A model generated the notes under the pieces. The model did no database searches, was not told the DNA's origin, and saw nothing but the letters and a program-made list of their open reading frames with translations. Of a stretch of DNA of 64,000 bases, positions 8,328-17,119 are shown one piece after another; position 1 is the first letter of the stretch, and each line of letters starts with the position of its first letter. A program made the translations under genes and the position numbers. Source of the DNA: Chloroflexota bacterium (lineage in GTDB: Bacteria; Chloroflexota; Anaerolineae; J102); contig JAKOVD010000032.1 of assembly GCA_029782215.1 (NCBI GenBank), positions 248,001 to 312,000 of the forward strand, given 5' to 3'.

Positions 8328-10679
8328 ATGAACACATCCTCGCCCAACAACGAGAGAGAACCGCTCGACTTCATCCGTGAGCGAGTGGCAGAAGACATGC
8401 GGAAGGGCGCTTACCCCGATGGAGTGGTCACGCGCTTTCCGCCGGAACCGAACGGTTATCTTCACATCGGCCACGCCAAATCCATCTGCCTGAATTTCGG
8501 CCTGCCACAGGAGTACGGGGGACGGTGTCACCTGCGTTTCGATGACACCAACCCCGAGACCGAGGACATGGAGTATGTCGAGGCCGCCATGCGTGACGTC
8601 CGCTGGCTTGGCTTTGACTGGGGTCCGCACCTTTACTTTGCCTCAGACTACTACGAGCAGCTCTACGACTGGGCCGTCCAGCTTATCAAAGCCGGGAAGG
8701 CCTATGTGGACGACCTGAGCGACGAACAGATCAAAGAGTATCGCGGCTCGGTTCTGCAGCCGGGCAAGGAAAGCCCGTTTCGGCAGCGTTCGGTAGCCGA
8801 CAACCTCGACCTCTTTGAACGCATGCGCAAGGGCGAGTTCAAAGACGGCGAGCGCGTGCTCCGGGCCAAGATCGACATGGCGCATCCGAACATGAAGATG
8901 CGCGACCCCCTGATGTACCGCATTCGCCACGTGAGCCACTATCGTCGGGGCGATGACTGGTGCCTCTACCCCATGTACGATTGGGCGCACGGCCAATCCG
9001 ACGCCATCGAAGGCGTCACCCACTCGATCTGCACCCTGGAGTTCGAGAACAACCGGGAGCTGTACGATTGGTTCCTGGAGAACCTCGGCTTCACGACACG
9101 GCGGCCACACCAGTACGAGTTTGCCCGGCTGAATCTCGACTATACGGTGATGAGCAAGCGCAAGCTGCTTCAGCTTGTCGAAGAGGGCTATGCCACCGGT
9201 TGGGATGATCCGCGTCTGCCCACGATCTCGGCGATGCGCCGCCGTGGCTACTCGCCTGCGGCGATTCGCAACCTGGCCGAGCGCGTCGGCGTGGCCCGGG
9301 TGAACAGCCGCGTCGAGTTCGAGCTGCTGGAGCACTGCGTGCGCGACGATCTGAACTACCGCGCCCCGCGCGTGCTCTGCGTCCTGCACCCGCTCAAGGT
9401 TGTCCTGACCAACTATCCGGCAGACCAGGTGGAGGAGATGGAGGCGCCCTATTGGCCGCACGACGTGCCGAATGAAGGCTCACGCCGCCTTGCCTTCGGG
9501 CGGGAGCTGTTCATCGACCGCGACGACTTCGCCGAAACGCCGCCGCCGGGATTCCATCGCCTGGCACCCGGCCAGGAGGTGCGCCTGCGCCATGCCTTTG
9601 TCATCCGCTGTGATGAGGTCATCAAGGATGCCAAAGGCGAAGTGGTCGAGCTGCGATGCACCTACGATGCCGGCACCCTCGGCGCCAATCCGCAGGGGCG
9701 CAAGGTGAAGGGGACGATTCATTGGGTGTCGGCTGCCCACGCCGTACCCTGTGAGGTGCGGTTGTACGACCGCCTGTTCACGGCGCCCAACCCGGACGAG
9801 GGAGAGGAAGGCAAGACCTTCAAGGACTACCTCAACCCGCGCTCTGTGGAGATCGTGCGCGGCGCCCTGGTTGAGCCCAGCGTACAGATGGACGCGCCGG
9901 ATCTGCCCTACCAGTTCGAACGCCTGGGCTACTTCTGGCGTGATCCCGTCGACTCCAAACCTGACGCGCTGGTCTTCAACCGCATCGTCGCCCTGCGCGA
10001 TTCGTGGTCCCGGCAGGCGGAACCTGCTGTCACCAGGACGGCGCCCAAGGCGGAGCTGGCGCCGCGTCCTCAGAACGCCCCCGGCGGCCAGACGCCCTCA
10101 CCGGCGGAAGCAAAGCCCTTCACCCGCCCTGCCGCGCCCGACCTGGCCGCTGCCTACGACCGCTTCACGGGCGAGCTGGGACTTGCGGCCGCTGACGCCG
10201 CAGTGCTCAGCAGTGATGCGGCCCTGGTGCGCTTCTTCGACGAAGCGCTGGCCGCAGGCGCCGGCGCCCGTGCGGTGGCCAACTGGACCTGCAACGTGCT
10301 GGCAGGTGAGATCAAGGGCCGCAGTGTGACGGCGCTGCCTTTCGACGGTGGCGCCTTTGGCCAGCTCGTTATCCTCGTCGAGACGGGCGCCATCACAGCG
10401 CCCGCCGGACGTGAAGTCCTGGCGGAGATGCTGCGGTCAGGGAGTGATCCCCGTGCCGTGGTCCAGACCAGGGGCTTGCAGCAGATCGCCGATGCCGATA
10501 GCCTGGCCCCGGTCATCGCCGAGGTCCTGGCAGCCTATCCCGACAAAGTTGCCGCCTACCGTGCCGGAAAGACAGGGATGCTGGGCTTTTTCGTCGGCCA
10601 GGTGATGCGCTCGACGGGCGGCAAGGCCAACCCTCAGCTTGTCAGCGAGCTGGTGCAGGCAGGCCTGGAGCAAGGCTGA
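8328..10679 (+). CDS. glnS: Glutaminyl-tRNA synthetase fused to a C-terminal GatB/YqeY domain
   Basis: A 783-residue protein, much longer than the roughly 550 residues of enterobacterial GlnRS. The class I core has H46-I-G-H49 and the KMSKS-type motif V274-M-S-K277-R, followed by the GlnRS anticodon-binding beta barrels to about residue 567. An Ala/Pro-rich linker (about 568-603) leads to a helical domain (604-783) ending in the GatB/YqeY signature GMLGFFVGQVMRSTGGKA. Similar YqeY tails are known in Deinococcus-type GlnRS, where they increase tRNA-Gln affinity. A tRNA-Gln gene lies 8 kb downstream. Starts at an ATG 57 bases after rodA. Confidence 0.96.
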   Translation: MNTSSPNNEREPLDFIRERVAEDMRKGAYPDGVVTRFPPEPNGYLHIGHAKSICLNFGLPQEYGGRCHLRFDDTNPETEDMEYVEAAMRDVRWLGFDWGPHLYFASDYYEQLYDWAVQLIKAGKAYVDDLSDEQIKEYRGSVLQPGKESPFRQRSVADNLDLFERMRKGEFKDGERVLRAKIDMAHPNMKMRDPLMYRIRHVSHYRRGDDWCLYPMYDWAHGQSDAIEGVTHSICTLEFENNRELYDWFLENLGFTTRRPHQYEFARLNLDYTVMSKRKLLQLVEEGYATGWDDPRLPTISAMRRRGYSPAAIRNLAERVGVARVNSRVEFELLEHCVRDDLNYRAPRVLCVLHPLKVVLTNYPADQVEEMEAPYWPHDVPNEGSRRLAFGRELFIDRDDFAETPPPGFHRLAPGQEVRLRHAFVIRCDEVIKDAKGEVVELRCTYDAGTLGANPQGRKVKGTIHWVSAAHAVPCEVRLYDRLFTAPNPDEGEEGKTFKDYLNPRSVEIVRGALVEPSVQMDAPDLPYQFERLGYFWRDPVDSKPDALVFNRIVALRDSWSRQAEPAVTRTAPKAELAPRPQNAPGGQTPSPAEAKPFTRPAAPDLAAAYDRFTGELGLAAADAAVLSSDAALVRFFDEALAAGAGARAVANWTCNVLAGEIKGRSVTALPFDGGAFGQLVILVETGAITAPAGREVLAEMLRSGSDPRAVVQTRGLQQIADADSLAPVIAEVLAAYPDKVAAYRAGKTGMLGFFVGQVMRSTGGKANPQLVSELVQAGLEQG

Positions 10680-10692
10680 TCTCTTCAGGAAG

Positions 10693-10732
10693 GCTTCCGG
10701 TGGCTGGCCTGTGATGGCCGACCACCGGAAGC
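10693..10732. terminator. Bidirectional terminator-like hairpin between glnS and the C11 peptidase gene
   Basis: Perfect 11-base arms GCTTCCGGTGG/CCACCGGAAGC enclose an inner GGCC/GGCC pairing. It lies in the 83-base gap between two convergent genes, and the plus side is followed by a short T run (CTTTC). Position and strength fit a shared terminator, though the T-tracts are weak. Confidence 0.5.
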
Positions 10733-10762
10733 GACTTTCACTGCGGTCAGGCAGGCGGACGT

Positions 10763-13303
10763 TTAGCGAACGGTGATCTGCGAATAGGCAGGCGTTGCCT
10801 TACCATCCAGGTCCTCGACCAGGAACCCCACGATGTAGCGCCCGGCGGCGGCGTCCATCTCTTTCCACTGGAAAGGCTGGTCGCCGAAGGTTAGGGTCTT
10901 GCCCTTTTGCGTGGCTGTCTGTTTGACGTTGCCCTGGGCGTCGAGGTCGAGCCAGGTTTCAGAGACGGTGAAGGTGTCGCCCGGTGAAGGCAGGATCTCG
11001 CGTGGGGCCCCTGCCGTGCCATCCCCGGTGAAACCAAAGACCTGCTGCATGACGCCGCCGCGGAAGTACATGCGCGCGGGGCGAGTATCGCCCCCATCCG
11101 CATAGGTATAGGTCCCGTCGACCGTGTAGGTCGCCTCATCCCGGGACTTGCCATAGCTCTCAGGCTGGAAGAGCGCCACGGCTGACGTCTTGCCATCGCT
11201 GATGGCGGTGACAATGGGCTCCCATTCAAACTCCATATGGAAGGCGGTGGCCGGCCAGACCGGATAGTACACGCCGTCGACCTCGCGCGTCTCCGCACTC
11301 TGCAAGTAATCGGTGTCAATGAGGTTGATGGAATTGGCGGCTTGATCGTAATAGCCCACCAACAGCTTGACATAGCCGAGATTCTCACCGCTGATGTCTG
11401 TGCTCATCAGCACAGGCTGGCCGGGTTCAGCGATCTTGCTGGAAAGCTTGATAGGTGTGACCGTGATGCCGCCGCTGGCAGGGGACCGCAGCGTCTCGCC
11501 CCGAGCAGGAACGGCCGCGGTGGTCTTCTGGGGGTCAAAGCGCTTGCCCGTGTAGTGAAAGGCCAGGAAATCATCCCAGGATGACTCCCCCGCGAAACGA
11601 TCGGCAATCGTGGTGTAGGACTGTGGGCCGGAGTAGGGATTGCGATAGAGCTCGGAGTTGGGGAAGTAGACGGAGACGCCCTGGGAGCCAGGTTTGTCGG
11701 GACCATGCTTTTCGGCCACGACGAACCCGGCAATGGCCGCCTGCACCTTGTCGGCGGCGGCGCCAATGGCGTTGTTGTTGGCAGCCCGCTTGAGCATGCC
11801 GGCGAAGTTGCCCAGGTCCACGTACGATGGCGGCACGTTGCTGCCAAAGATGCTGGTGTAGTTCTGGGCATTGCTGCGCGCCTTGGCTACGGCGCGCTGG
11901 TCGACCTGCTGCATGGCTGCCGTGAGGTCATCGACGCTGCCCAGGAGGTTGGGAAGGGCGCCGAGGTCAACGGCTGTGAGCGTAACGCTCTGCTCCATCT
12001 CCTGGGCGAGATCGTTGGCCGAAGGCACGCCAAACGACCTGCCCTGGCCGGCAAAATCAGCCCTGGCCTGGTCGTCGACGATACGTTGGTCATCCTGGAT
12101 GTAGCTATCAACGATCGCACGGCCCAGATCGGCGCCGGTCACATTGGGATTCGCCTCCAACGTGTCCAGGAACTTGGTGTAGGCCCAACCGAGCGCCGGC
12201 TCGGTCTCCTGTGAGGCGACCGCATAGCGGGCATGAGGCGCTATGGCGCTGTACACCTCCAGGTGAGACATCAGGCAGGCATCGAAGCCGATGAGCTCGA
12301 ACTTGTCGAGACCTGTCTGGGCGCGAATCTTCCCCAGGGCCTGGTCCAGCTCATTGAGGAACAGCATGTCACCGGTGCGGGTGGTGAGGGGGATGCGGCG
12401 ATCGCCGGGGCTGTTAGCAGACGTGGCGTCGCTGTAGCCTCCGGGCCAACCCATGCCGTGGTCAGACAGAATCAGAACATACTTATCGGCGGGATAGGTC
12501 TGCATGGCCCAGGTGACAAAATCCACCAGCGTGTTGCCATCGGCCATATTCACTTCGCCAAGGTCCGCGACTTCTTTCGAGCCCAGGCGGTTCAGATCCC
12601 GGTCGCGGGTGATGTAAAAGCGCTTTGTCGAGGTCCAGTTACCATCCCCGTTGTAGCCTGCCCGGTAGCGGTCGATCTGGCTGACAATCTGGATGTTGGG
12701 ATCAGACCCCGCTCGCTCAGCCTCATTGGCATCAACCATGATGTCCTGTTCCAGCACCTTATCGTCGGCATCCTGGTACATCATGATCAGCCACTTGGGC
12801 TCTTTGCCGGTCGTTGCGGCGGCGGCATTGGCCGCCGGAGCTTGTGTGGGCTGCGCCGTCGCTCGGGGCCGGGGGGTCGCCGTGGCTTTGGCCGCCGCGG
12901 TGGTGGCCTCCGGAGCCTTCGTAGCCACCGCCGACCGCGTCACCACCCGCGTCGGCGCCCGCGTGACTACGGCCTGGCTCGTCTCTGCCGTGGGCTGCTC
13001 CTGCTCGTTGTTGCTGTTGTCAGAACCGCCCCCCCCGCCAAACAGGTAGTAGACTGCAAGACAGAGAATCAGGACGAGCAGGGCGCCGCCGCCCATCACG
13101 GGCGAGCGAGGCATGCCGCCGGAAGGGCTGGGTTGGTGGCCGCCCCCTCCGCCCGGGCCACCCGACGATGGCGGGGGGGCGCTACCCTGCTCGCGCTGGC
13201 GCTCAGGCGCCTCGGCACGTTCCCGCTGCTCCGGGGCTGTCGTAGGCCGGCGCCGGCGTTCAACGCGCACCGTTGGCTCGTCACCGGAACCACTTGTGGC
13301 CAT
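10763..13303 (-). CDS. Membrane-anchored clostripain-family (C11) cysteine peptidase
   Basis: About 846 residues from the ATG at 13303. The N-terminus is cytoplasmic, basic and Pro/Gly/Gln-rich; one membrane helix (about residues 75-95) is followed by a Gly/Ser and Thr/Ala-rich extracellular linker. The C11 domain (about 175-560) has the catalytic His in SDHGMGW (H282) and Cys in GFDACLMSH (C343), the clostripain His-Cys dyad. About 280 residues of beta-rich C-terminal sequence follow. Clostripain-type enzymes cleave after basic residues and often self-activate; the target here is unknown. An ATG at 13417 with a GAGG upstream would add 38 residues. Convergent with glnS. Confidence 0.85.
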   Translation of the reverse strand: MATSGSGDEPTVRVERRRRPTTAPEQRERAEAPERQREQGSAPPPSSGGPGGGGGHQPSPSGGMPRSPVMGGGALLVLILCLAVYYLFGGGGGSDNSNNEQEQPTAETSQAVVTRAPTRVVTRSAVATKAPEATTAAAKATATPRPRATAQPTQAPAANAAAATTGKEPKWLIMMYQDADDKVLEQDIMVDANEAERAGSDPNIQIVSQIDRYRAGYNGDGNWTSTKRFYITRDRDLNRLGSKEVADLGEVNMADGNTLVDFVTWAMQTYPADKYVLILSDHGMGWPGGYSDATSANSPGDRRIPLTTRTGDMLFLNELDQALGKIRAQTGLDKFELIGFDACLMSHLEVYSAIAPHARYAVASQETEPALGWAYTKFLDTLEANPNVTGADLGRAIVDSYIQDDQRIVDDQARADFAGQGRSFGVPSANDLAQEMEQSVTLTAVDLGALPNLLGSVDDLTAAMQQVDQRAVAKARSNAQNYTSIFGSNVPPSYVDLGNFAGMLKRAANNNAIGAAADKVQAAIAGFVVAEKHGPDKPGSQGVSVYFPNSELYRNPYSGPQSYTTIADRFAGESSWDDFLAFHYTGKRFDPQKTTAAVPARGETLRSPASGGITVTPIKLSSKIAEPGQPVLMSTDISGENLGYVKLLVGYYDQAANSINLIDTDYLQSAETREVDGVYYPVWPATAFHMEFEWEPIVTAISDGKTSAVALFQPESYGKSRDEATYTVDGTYTYADGGDTRPARMYFRGGVMQQVFGFTGDGTAGAPREILPSPGDTFTVSETWLDLDAQGNVKQTATQKGKTLTFGDQPFQWKEMDAAAGRYIVGFLVEDLDGKATPAYSQITVR

Positions 13304-13630
13304 CAGGATCGTAGGCCCCCGACCCGCCGGCTGAGGGGTCAAGACCGGAACCGAAGCCCAGGCAAACCGAAATGGCTGCGCCTGGAGAAGGCCGAAACGG
13401 CGATGTTTTACCTTCATGACAACCTCATCAAAGTTGATAAGTGGAACACCAGAGCCGGCTCGCCAAAAGAGCGCGGACAAACCCGGACAGATGTGAGAAA
13501 CGCATCTGTCCGGGTAGGACAAAGCAAAGCGAGAGATGTCCCGAGAAGCGCACCGCACAAGTGCGCCTCTCGATCTACTACTTCCAACCCAAGCCGGGCG
13601 CTGTACGCTCAAGCCCAGGCCGGATGCGCT
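13304..13630. other. Non-coding stretch between the C11 peptidase and RRM genes
   Basis: About 327 bases with no supported gene. It holds the possible upstream start of the peptidase gene (ATG at 13417) and the terminator-like hairpin at 13481-13515. The remainder shows no recognisable signal. Confidence 0.5.
13481..13515 (-). terminator. Terminator-like hairpin after the RRM gene
   Basis: Perfect 13-base arms ACCCGGACAGATG/CATCTGTCCGGGT with a nine-base loop, about 115 bases downstream of the RRM gene stop on the minus strand. A short TTTG follows on that strand. It could also be an operator for the peptidase gene. Confidence 0.45.
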
Positions 13631-13993
13631 CTACCAGGAGTCGCGGCGATCTCCGCGGTCACGGGAACTGCGACCGCCGCCAGAGCTGCCGCCGCGCCGC
13701 CGATCGTAACCACCACCACCGCCGCCACCCGATGCCGGGCGCTCTTCCCGAGGACGGGCGATGTTGACGGTGAGGGCGCGATTGTCGTACTGCTTGCCGT
13801 GGAACATGCTGATGGCTTTCTGCGCCTCCGCCTGTGTCTCCATCTCTACAAAGGCAAAGCCCTTGGAACGACCCGTTTCGCGATCCTTGATCAGCGCCAC
13901 GGACTTGACGGTGCCGGCCTGCTCGAACAGCTTTTGCAGTTGGACTTCCGTCGTCGTGTAGGACAAGTTGCCGACATACAGTTTGTTTTCCAT
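13631..13993 (-). CDS. Small single-RRM, glycine/arginine-rich RNA-binding protein
   Basis: A 120-residue protein. Residues 1-80 form one RNA recognition motif with RNP2 (LYVGNL, residues 5-10) and RNP1 (KGFAFVEM, 44-51). Residues 84-120 are Gly/Arg/Ser-rich with RRGG and RDRGD elements. The layout matches the bacterial Rbp family of cyanobacteria and Chloroflexota, which bind RNA and often respond to cold. The ATG at 13993 is preceded by GGAG at a good distance. About 240 bases before the next gene allow a long leader, as cold-inducible members often have. RNA targets unknown. Confidence 0.93.
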   Translation of the reverse strand: MENKLYVGNLSYTTTEVQLQKLFEQAGTVKSVALIKDRETGRSKGFAFVEMETQAEAQKAISMFHGKQYDNRALTVNIARPREERPASGGGGGGGYDRRRGGSSGGGRSSRDRGDRRDSW

Positions 13994-14234
13994 AACTCTC
14001 CGACCTGATTGAGATGCCTCGGGGCGAGTGCACTGTGCCTGGACGGCCAGATGCCTGAAGCAGTGAGAAGTGTTGCAGCTTTCAGTACCTGCACCCGGAA
14101 TCACTCGCGCAGCGGAAGCCTCTCGGGTGGCACAAAGCGGATGACGGTTGCCATCGCCGCTAATTCTTACACGTTTTGTTACAGAAAGCAACACGGCAGA
14201 CAAGGTGCGCGCGCAGCGCCTTATCTTGCGATTT

Positions 14235-14840
14235 TCACTCTTCGCGGATGCTCGCATGACAGTGCTGGCACACTGCCACTGTGTGGGTCTCCTCCAGAAA
14301 AGCCACATCGCGCAGGCCGCCGGTGACGTGCGCCTGGTGGCAGTCGATACATGTGGCGGCCTCCTGCGGCGCCTGCGCCTGCCAGCGCGGAAGGAACGCA
14401 TGGAAGTGATTATTGAAATCCTGACGGCTAGTCACTTCGGCATGGCACTTCAGGCAGTGATCATCGCCGATGGGAACGGTGACGACAGCCGGCTTGCGGT
14501 ACTTCCCGCCAAGATAGGCGAACAGGTCCGGCGCCGCCACAGAGGAGATCGCCTGCAAGCGCCCGCCTGTGCCCGGCCCACTGTGGCACTGGATACAGGC
14601 GACATCCTTGGCCGTGTGAGCTGAGGCGAGATCGACAGGTGCCGACAGCGACCGCTGGTAATACTCGCTCTCGGGCTCCGTGTGGCACGAAGCGCAGAAG
14701 GCGTCATGGTTCTCAACCTGGATCGCAGAGGCGAGGCCGGCCACGGCGACCACCGCTGCCAGCGCGAACAAAGCCGGGATCAACAGCAGCCACCGTGACC
14801 GGGTCGGTGAAGGCTTGTCACTTCTCGTCTGCTTGGCCAT
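14235..14840 (-). CDS. Membrane-anchored five-haem c-type cytochrome
   Basis: A 201-residue protein with an N-terminal membrane anchor (about residues 17-40) and five CxxCH haem sites at 49-53, 82-86, 129-133, 164-168 and 191-195. The arrangement resembles NapC/NirT and cytochrome c3-like multihaem electron carriers that pass electrons from quinol to periplasmic partners. Histidines between the motifs could be distal ligands. The ATG at 14840 has AAGGAGG five bases upstream. No cognate reductase is adjacent, so partner and acceptor are unknown. Confidence 0.88.
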   Translation of the reverse strand: MAKQTRSDKPSPTRSRWLLLIPALFALAAVVAVAGLASAIQVENHDAFCASCHTEPESEYYQRSLSAPVDLASAHTAKDVACIQCHSGPGTGGRLQAISSVAAPDLFAYLGGKYRKPAVVTVPIGDDHCLKCHAEVTSRQDFNNHFHAFLPRWQAQAPQEAATCIDCHQAHVTGGLRDVAFLEETHTVAVCQHCHASIREE

Positions 14841-14861
14841 GCCAACCTCCTTCTCCACAGC

Positions 14862-15773
14862 TCATCTGGGAATGTCCTCAAAGCGCGTGAACACCATCTT
14901 ACCGTGGTCCCTCGCCAAAGCCACCATCTCATCGGCCCCTTTGGAGGCGCCGCCGATGCGCAGGCAGGCATCACAGTGCGCCACCAGCCGGCGGGCAACG
15001 GGATGAAAGATCTCGTTGAAGGTCTCATCGCCGATGCGGCGTGACCCGGCAGTCTCGATCAGGGGCAGCGCAAACCACTCGCCAAGCACGGGCAGATGCC
15101 CGGCGCGAAACACGCGCAAGGCCATCTCATTCATTGCCTCTACATTCGCCGCAATCAACTCCGGGTCGTCATTTGTCCCTGACCGGTAGGGGCCGGCTAT
15201 CAGGATCATGAGGGGTCGTGACGCGTCCGCCTCTGTCGCAGCAGCGGATGACCCCATCGCGACGAGAGAAAGCCGGTAGCCCTTGACGGTGACGCCTGGC
15301 GCCGGATGGAAGTCGAGCTCCGGGGCGTGCACGAAGCCCATCCTTTCATACATCCGCAGTGCCACAGACATCATGTCCGTCGTGTGCAGGGTCAACTCGG
15401 CGGCGCCAGAAGCACGCGCGCGGGCAATGCAGTCAGCCACGATGGCGGCGCCAATCCCGTGGCCTCGCGCCGCGGGCGCCACAGCCAGCAGACGCAGCTC
15501 GGGCGAAGCCAGGGTCACCGGCGCTCCGTTCGGGGTGGAAGCCTCCATGTCCCCTGGATACAGCAGCGCCGCCCCCACCACTGCCCCATTCTGCTCGGCC
15601 ACGATCTGCAGTGCCGGGGTCACATCAGCGAGCGTTGCCACGATATCCTGGCGGTAAAGCTGCCAATGCACGGGCGGCATCACGGCGGCGTACTGCTGGT
15701 AAGCCGCCAGCGTTACCTCCAGGATGGCATCGCGGTCAGCGGGCTTCGCCTCGCGAAGAACGACCTCTGTCAT
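14862..15773 (-). CDS. GNAT acetyltransferase fused to a DUF4406/deoxyribosyltransferase-like domain
   Basis: A 303-residue two-domain protein. Residues 1-170 are a GNAT N-acetyltransferase; the acetyl-CoA loop is LRLLAVAPAARGHGIGAA (94-110) and the C-terminal ALRMYERMGF element is typical. After an Ala/Ser linker (171-186), residues 187-303 resemble DUF4406 / nucleoside 2-deoxyribosyltransferase-like proteins: IAGPYRSG (192-199), GHLPVLGEW (225-233) and GGASKGADEMVALA (274-287). An AAAGGTG precedes the ATG at 15773. The cytochrome gene follows after 21 bases and may be co-transcribed. Substrates of both domains are unknown. Confidence 0.8.
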   Translation of the reverse strand: MTEVVLREAKPADRDAILEVTLAAYQQYAAVMPPVHWQLYRQDIVATLADVTPALQIVAEQNGAVVGAALLYPGDMEASTPNGAPVTLASPELRLLAVAPAARGHGIGAAIVADCIARARASGAAELTLHTTDMMSVALRMYERMGFVHAPELDFHPAPGVTVKGYRLSLVAMGSSAAATEADASRPLMILIAGPYRSGTNDDPELIAANVEAMNEMALRVFRAGHLPVLGEWFALPLIETAGSRRIGDETFNEIFHPVARRLVAHCDACLRIGGASKGADEMVALARDHGKMVFTRFEDIPR

Positions 15774-15899
15774 CTTGTTCACCTTTCGTTGGCTGTGATG
15801 GGTGCGGGATCGCCATGCAGGCGCCGGCAACATCCTGGAAGCATGGCCCCCGGAGTATACACCCGGTCACGGCAGCACTCCATTCTACGTGCGAAAGGC

Positions 15900-15915
15900 G
15901 CGGAACCGGTTCCGC
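15900..15915. promoter_or_regulatory. 16-base perfect palindrome upstream of the GNAT fusion gene
   Basis: GCGGAACCGGTTCCGC is a perfect palindrome about 130 bases before the GNAT fusion start and 20 bases beyond the stop of the cyclase-like gene. A -10-like TATACT (minus strand, 15854-15859) lies between it and the GNAT gene. It could be an operator for that promoter or part of a terminator. Confidence 0.35.
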
Positions 15916-15934
15916 AGGGCAAGGCTGCGCTCGG

Positions 15935-16948
15935 TCAGGCAGCGGCCGCCAGCACTCGCAGAGCACGCAGAGTGACCCACTTATTGGGCTGCTTCTTGGT
16001 CCCGAACACCACCCAGGTCTTGCCGCTGTAGTCATATTCCAGGGGCCATCGCCCCTGGGCGTCCTGTTTCTGCCGCACAAGCGCCAGCGCGTTCGCCAGC
16101 CGCGGGTCACGGCCATAACCCAGGGCGACCAGGGCCTCCACGACCTGCAGCAGGTCAGTCACATAGAAGACCGGGAAGCCGAACTTCCACCAGTTCTGGC
16201 TGGGCTTTTCACTGTAGCCGGTGGGGTAAGCGGCGGTCGCCGGATCAACGCCGAAGAGAAAGCCCACCCCCTGGTCGATGGCGTTGGCGATCAAGGGCGT
16301 GCGCCGTTCTGCCGGCCAAACGCTGAACGCCAACATGACCTTGGCCGCGCCCCAGGCGCAGGGCAGCTTGTCATTGGCGCCGCAAGCAAACTGCGGTCCG
16401 CATTTCCCCGCATAGTAGCGCAGCGGCGCCTGGCGCTCCTCAGACGATGCCACCCCCTCGCCGGTCACGCTGCGCGCCATCCACGCATAGGCGGATACAA
16501 GCCGCGGGTCGTCGCAGCCCAATGTCACCAACGCCCAGCACAGATTGCCCTGGAGGCAGTCGATCGTGCCGGAGGGCGCGCCCGACATTGAGAAGTGCCC
16601 ACCTGCCGTGAGGGCATGGTCCAGCACGTAGCGGCAGGCGCGGCCAATGCGCTCGTCATGGTCAAGGCGGCCCCCCAACTGAGCCAACAGGATGACCGCC
16701 CACACGGTGGAGCGATACTTGGGGAGGTAGCCTGGCCCAGGCTCCACCCAGTAACCGGCGGCGTCCATCGCCGCAAGGACGTCGGCAAGCGGTCCCTTGT
16801 CGTGGGCCTCTCGGCAGGCGCGGCGCAGCTCAGGCTCCTCGGGACCGAGTCCAACCAGGTCGCGCAGCGCCAGGTATCGCACCCCCGGCGATTCCGCCTC
16901 CAGCAGCCAGGAAAGGAGCTCGCTCGTGAGTGATGGATGTCCAGTCAT
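15935..16948 (-). CDS. Squalene-cyclase/prenyltransferase-fold (alpha-toroid) protein
   Basis: A 337-residue soluble protein with repeated alpha-hairpins typical of the terpenoid cyclase / protein prenyltransferase toroid, such as STVWAVILLAQLGG, NLCWALVTLG and LVALGYGRDPRLANAL. The DxDD motif of squalene-hopene cyclase is not seen. Cysteines cluster mid-protein (IDCLQGNLCW, LGCDD, GKCGPQFACG, KLPCAWG). Similar uncharacterised proteins are often annotated only by fold. GGAGG precedes the ATG at 16948. Function unknown; ligand binding or metal binding by the cysteines is a guess. Confidence 0.75.
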   Translation of the reverse strand: MTGHPSLTSELLSWLLEAESPGVRYLALRDLVGLGPEEPELRRACREAHDKGPLADVLAAMDAAGYWVEPGPGYLPKYRSTVWAVILLAQLGGRLDHDERIGRACRYVLDHALTAGGHFSMSGAPSGTIDCLQGNLCWALVTLGCDDPRLVSAYAWMARSVTGEGVASSEERQAPLRYYAGKCGPQFACGANDKLPCAWGAAKVMLAFSVWPAERRTPLIANAIDQGVGFLFGVDPATAAYPTGYSEKPSQNWWKFGFPVFYVTDLLQVVEALVALGYGRDPRLANALALVRQKQDAQGRWPLEYDYSGKTWVVFGTKKQPNKWVTLRALRVLAAAA

Positions 16949-17119
16949 CGGCGTTGCCTCCTGCCAGCACTGTATTGACCGCGAAAGCCCGTGATATTGA
17001 GCCTTCGCGTTCACGTATGATAGCATGGCGGCACTGCAATGACCGACCTCCCGGCGCCCCCAGGGCACGCCTGGCAGCAGGCGCCGCACTCCCAACCTCC
17101 GCGCTCCGGCGCGAACCTT

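Noticed and set aside
12233-14008. 591-codon open frame on the plus strand, antisense to the C11 peptidase and RRM genes
   Set aside because: It is the complementary frame of well-supported genes in GC-rich DNA, with low-complexity Arg/Gly/His-rich translation and no recognisable domain.
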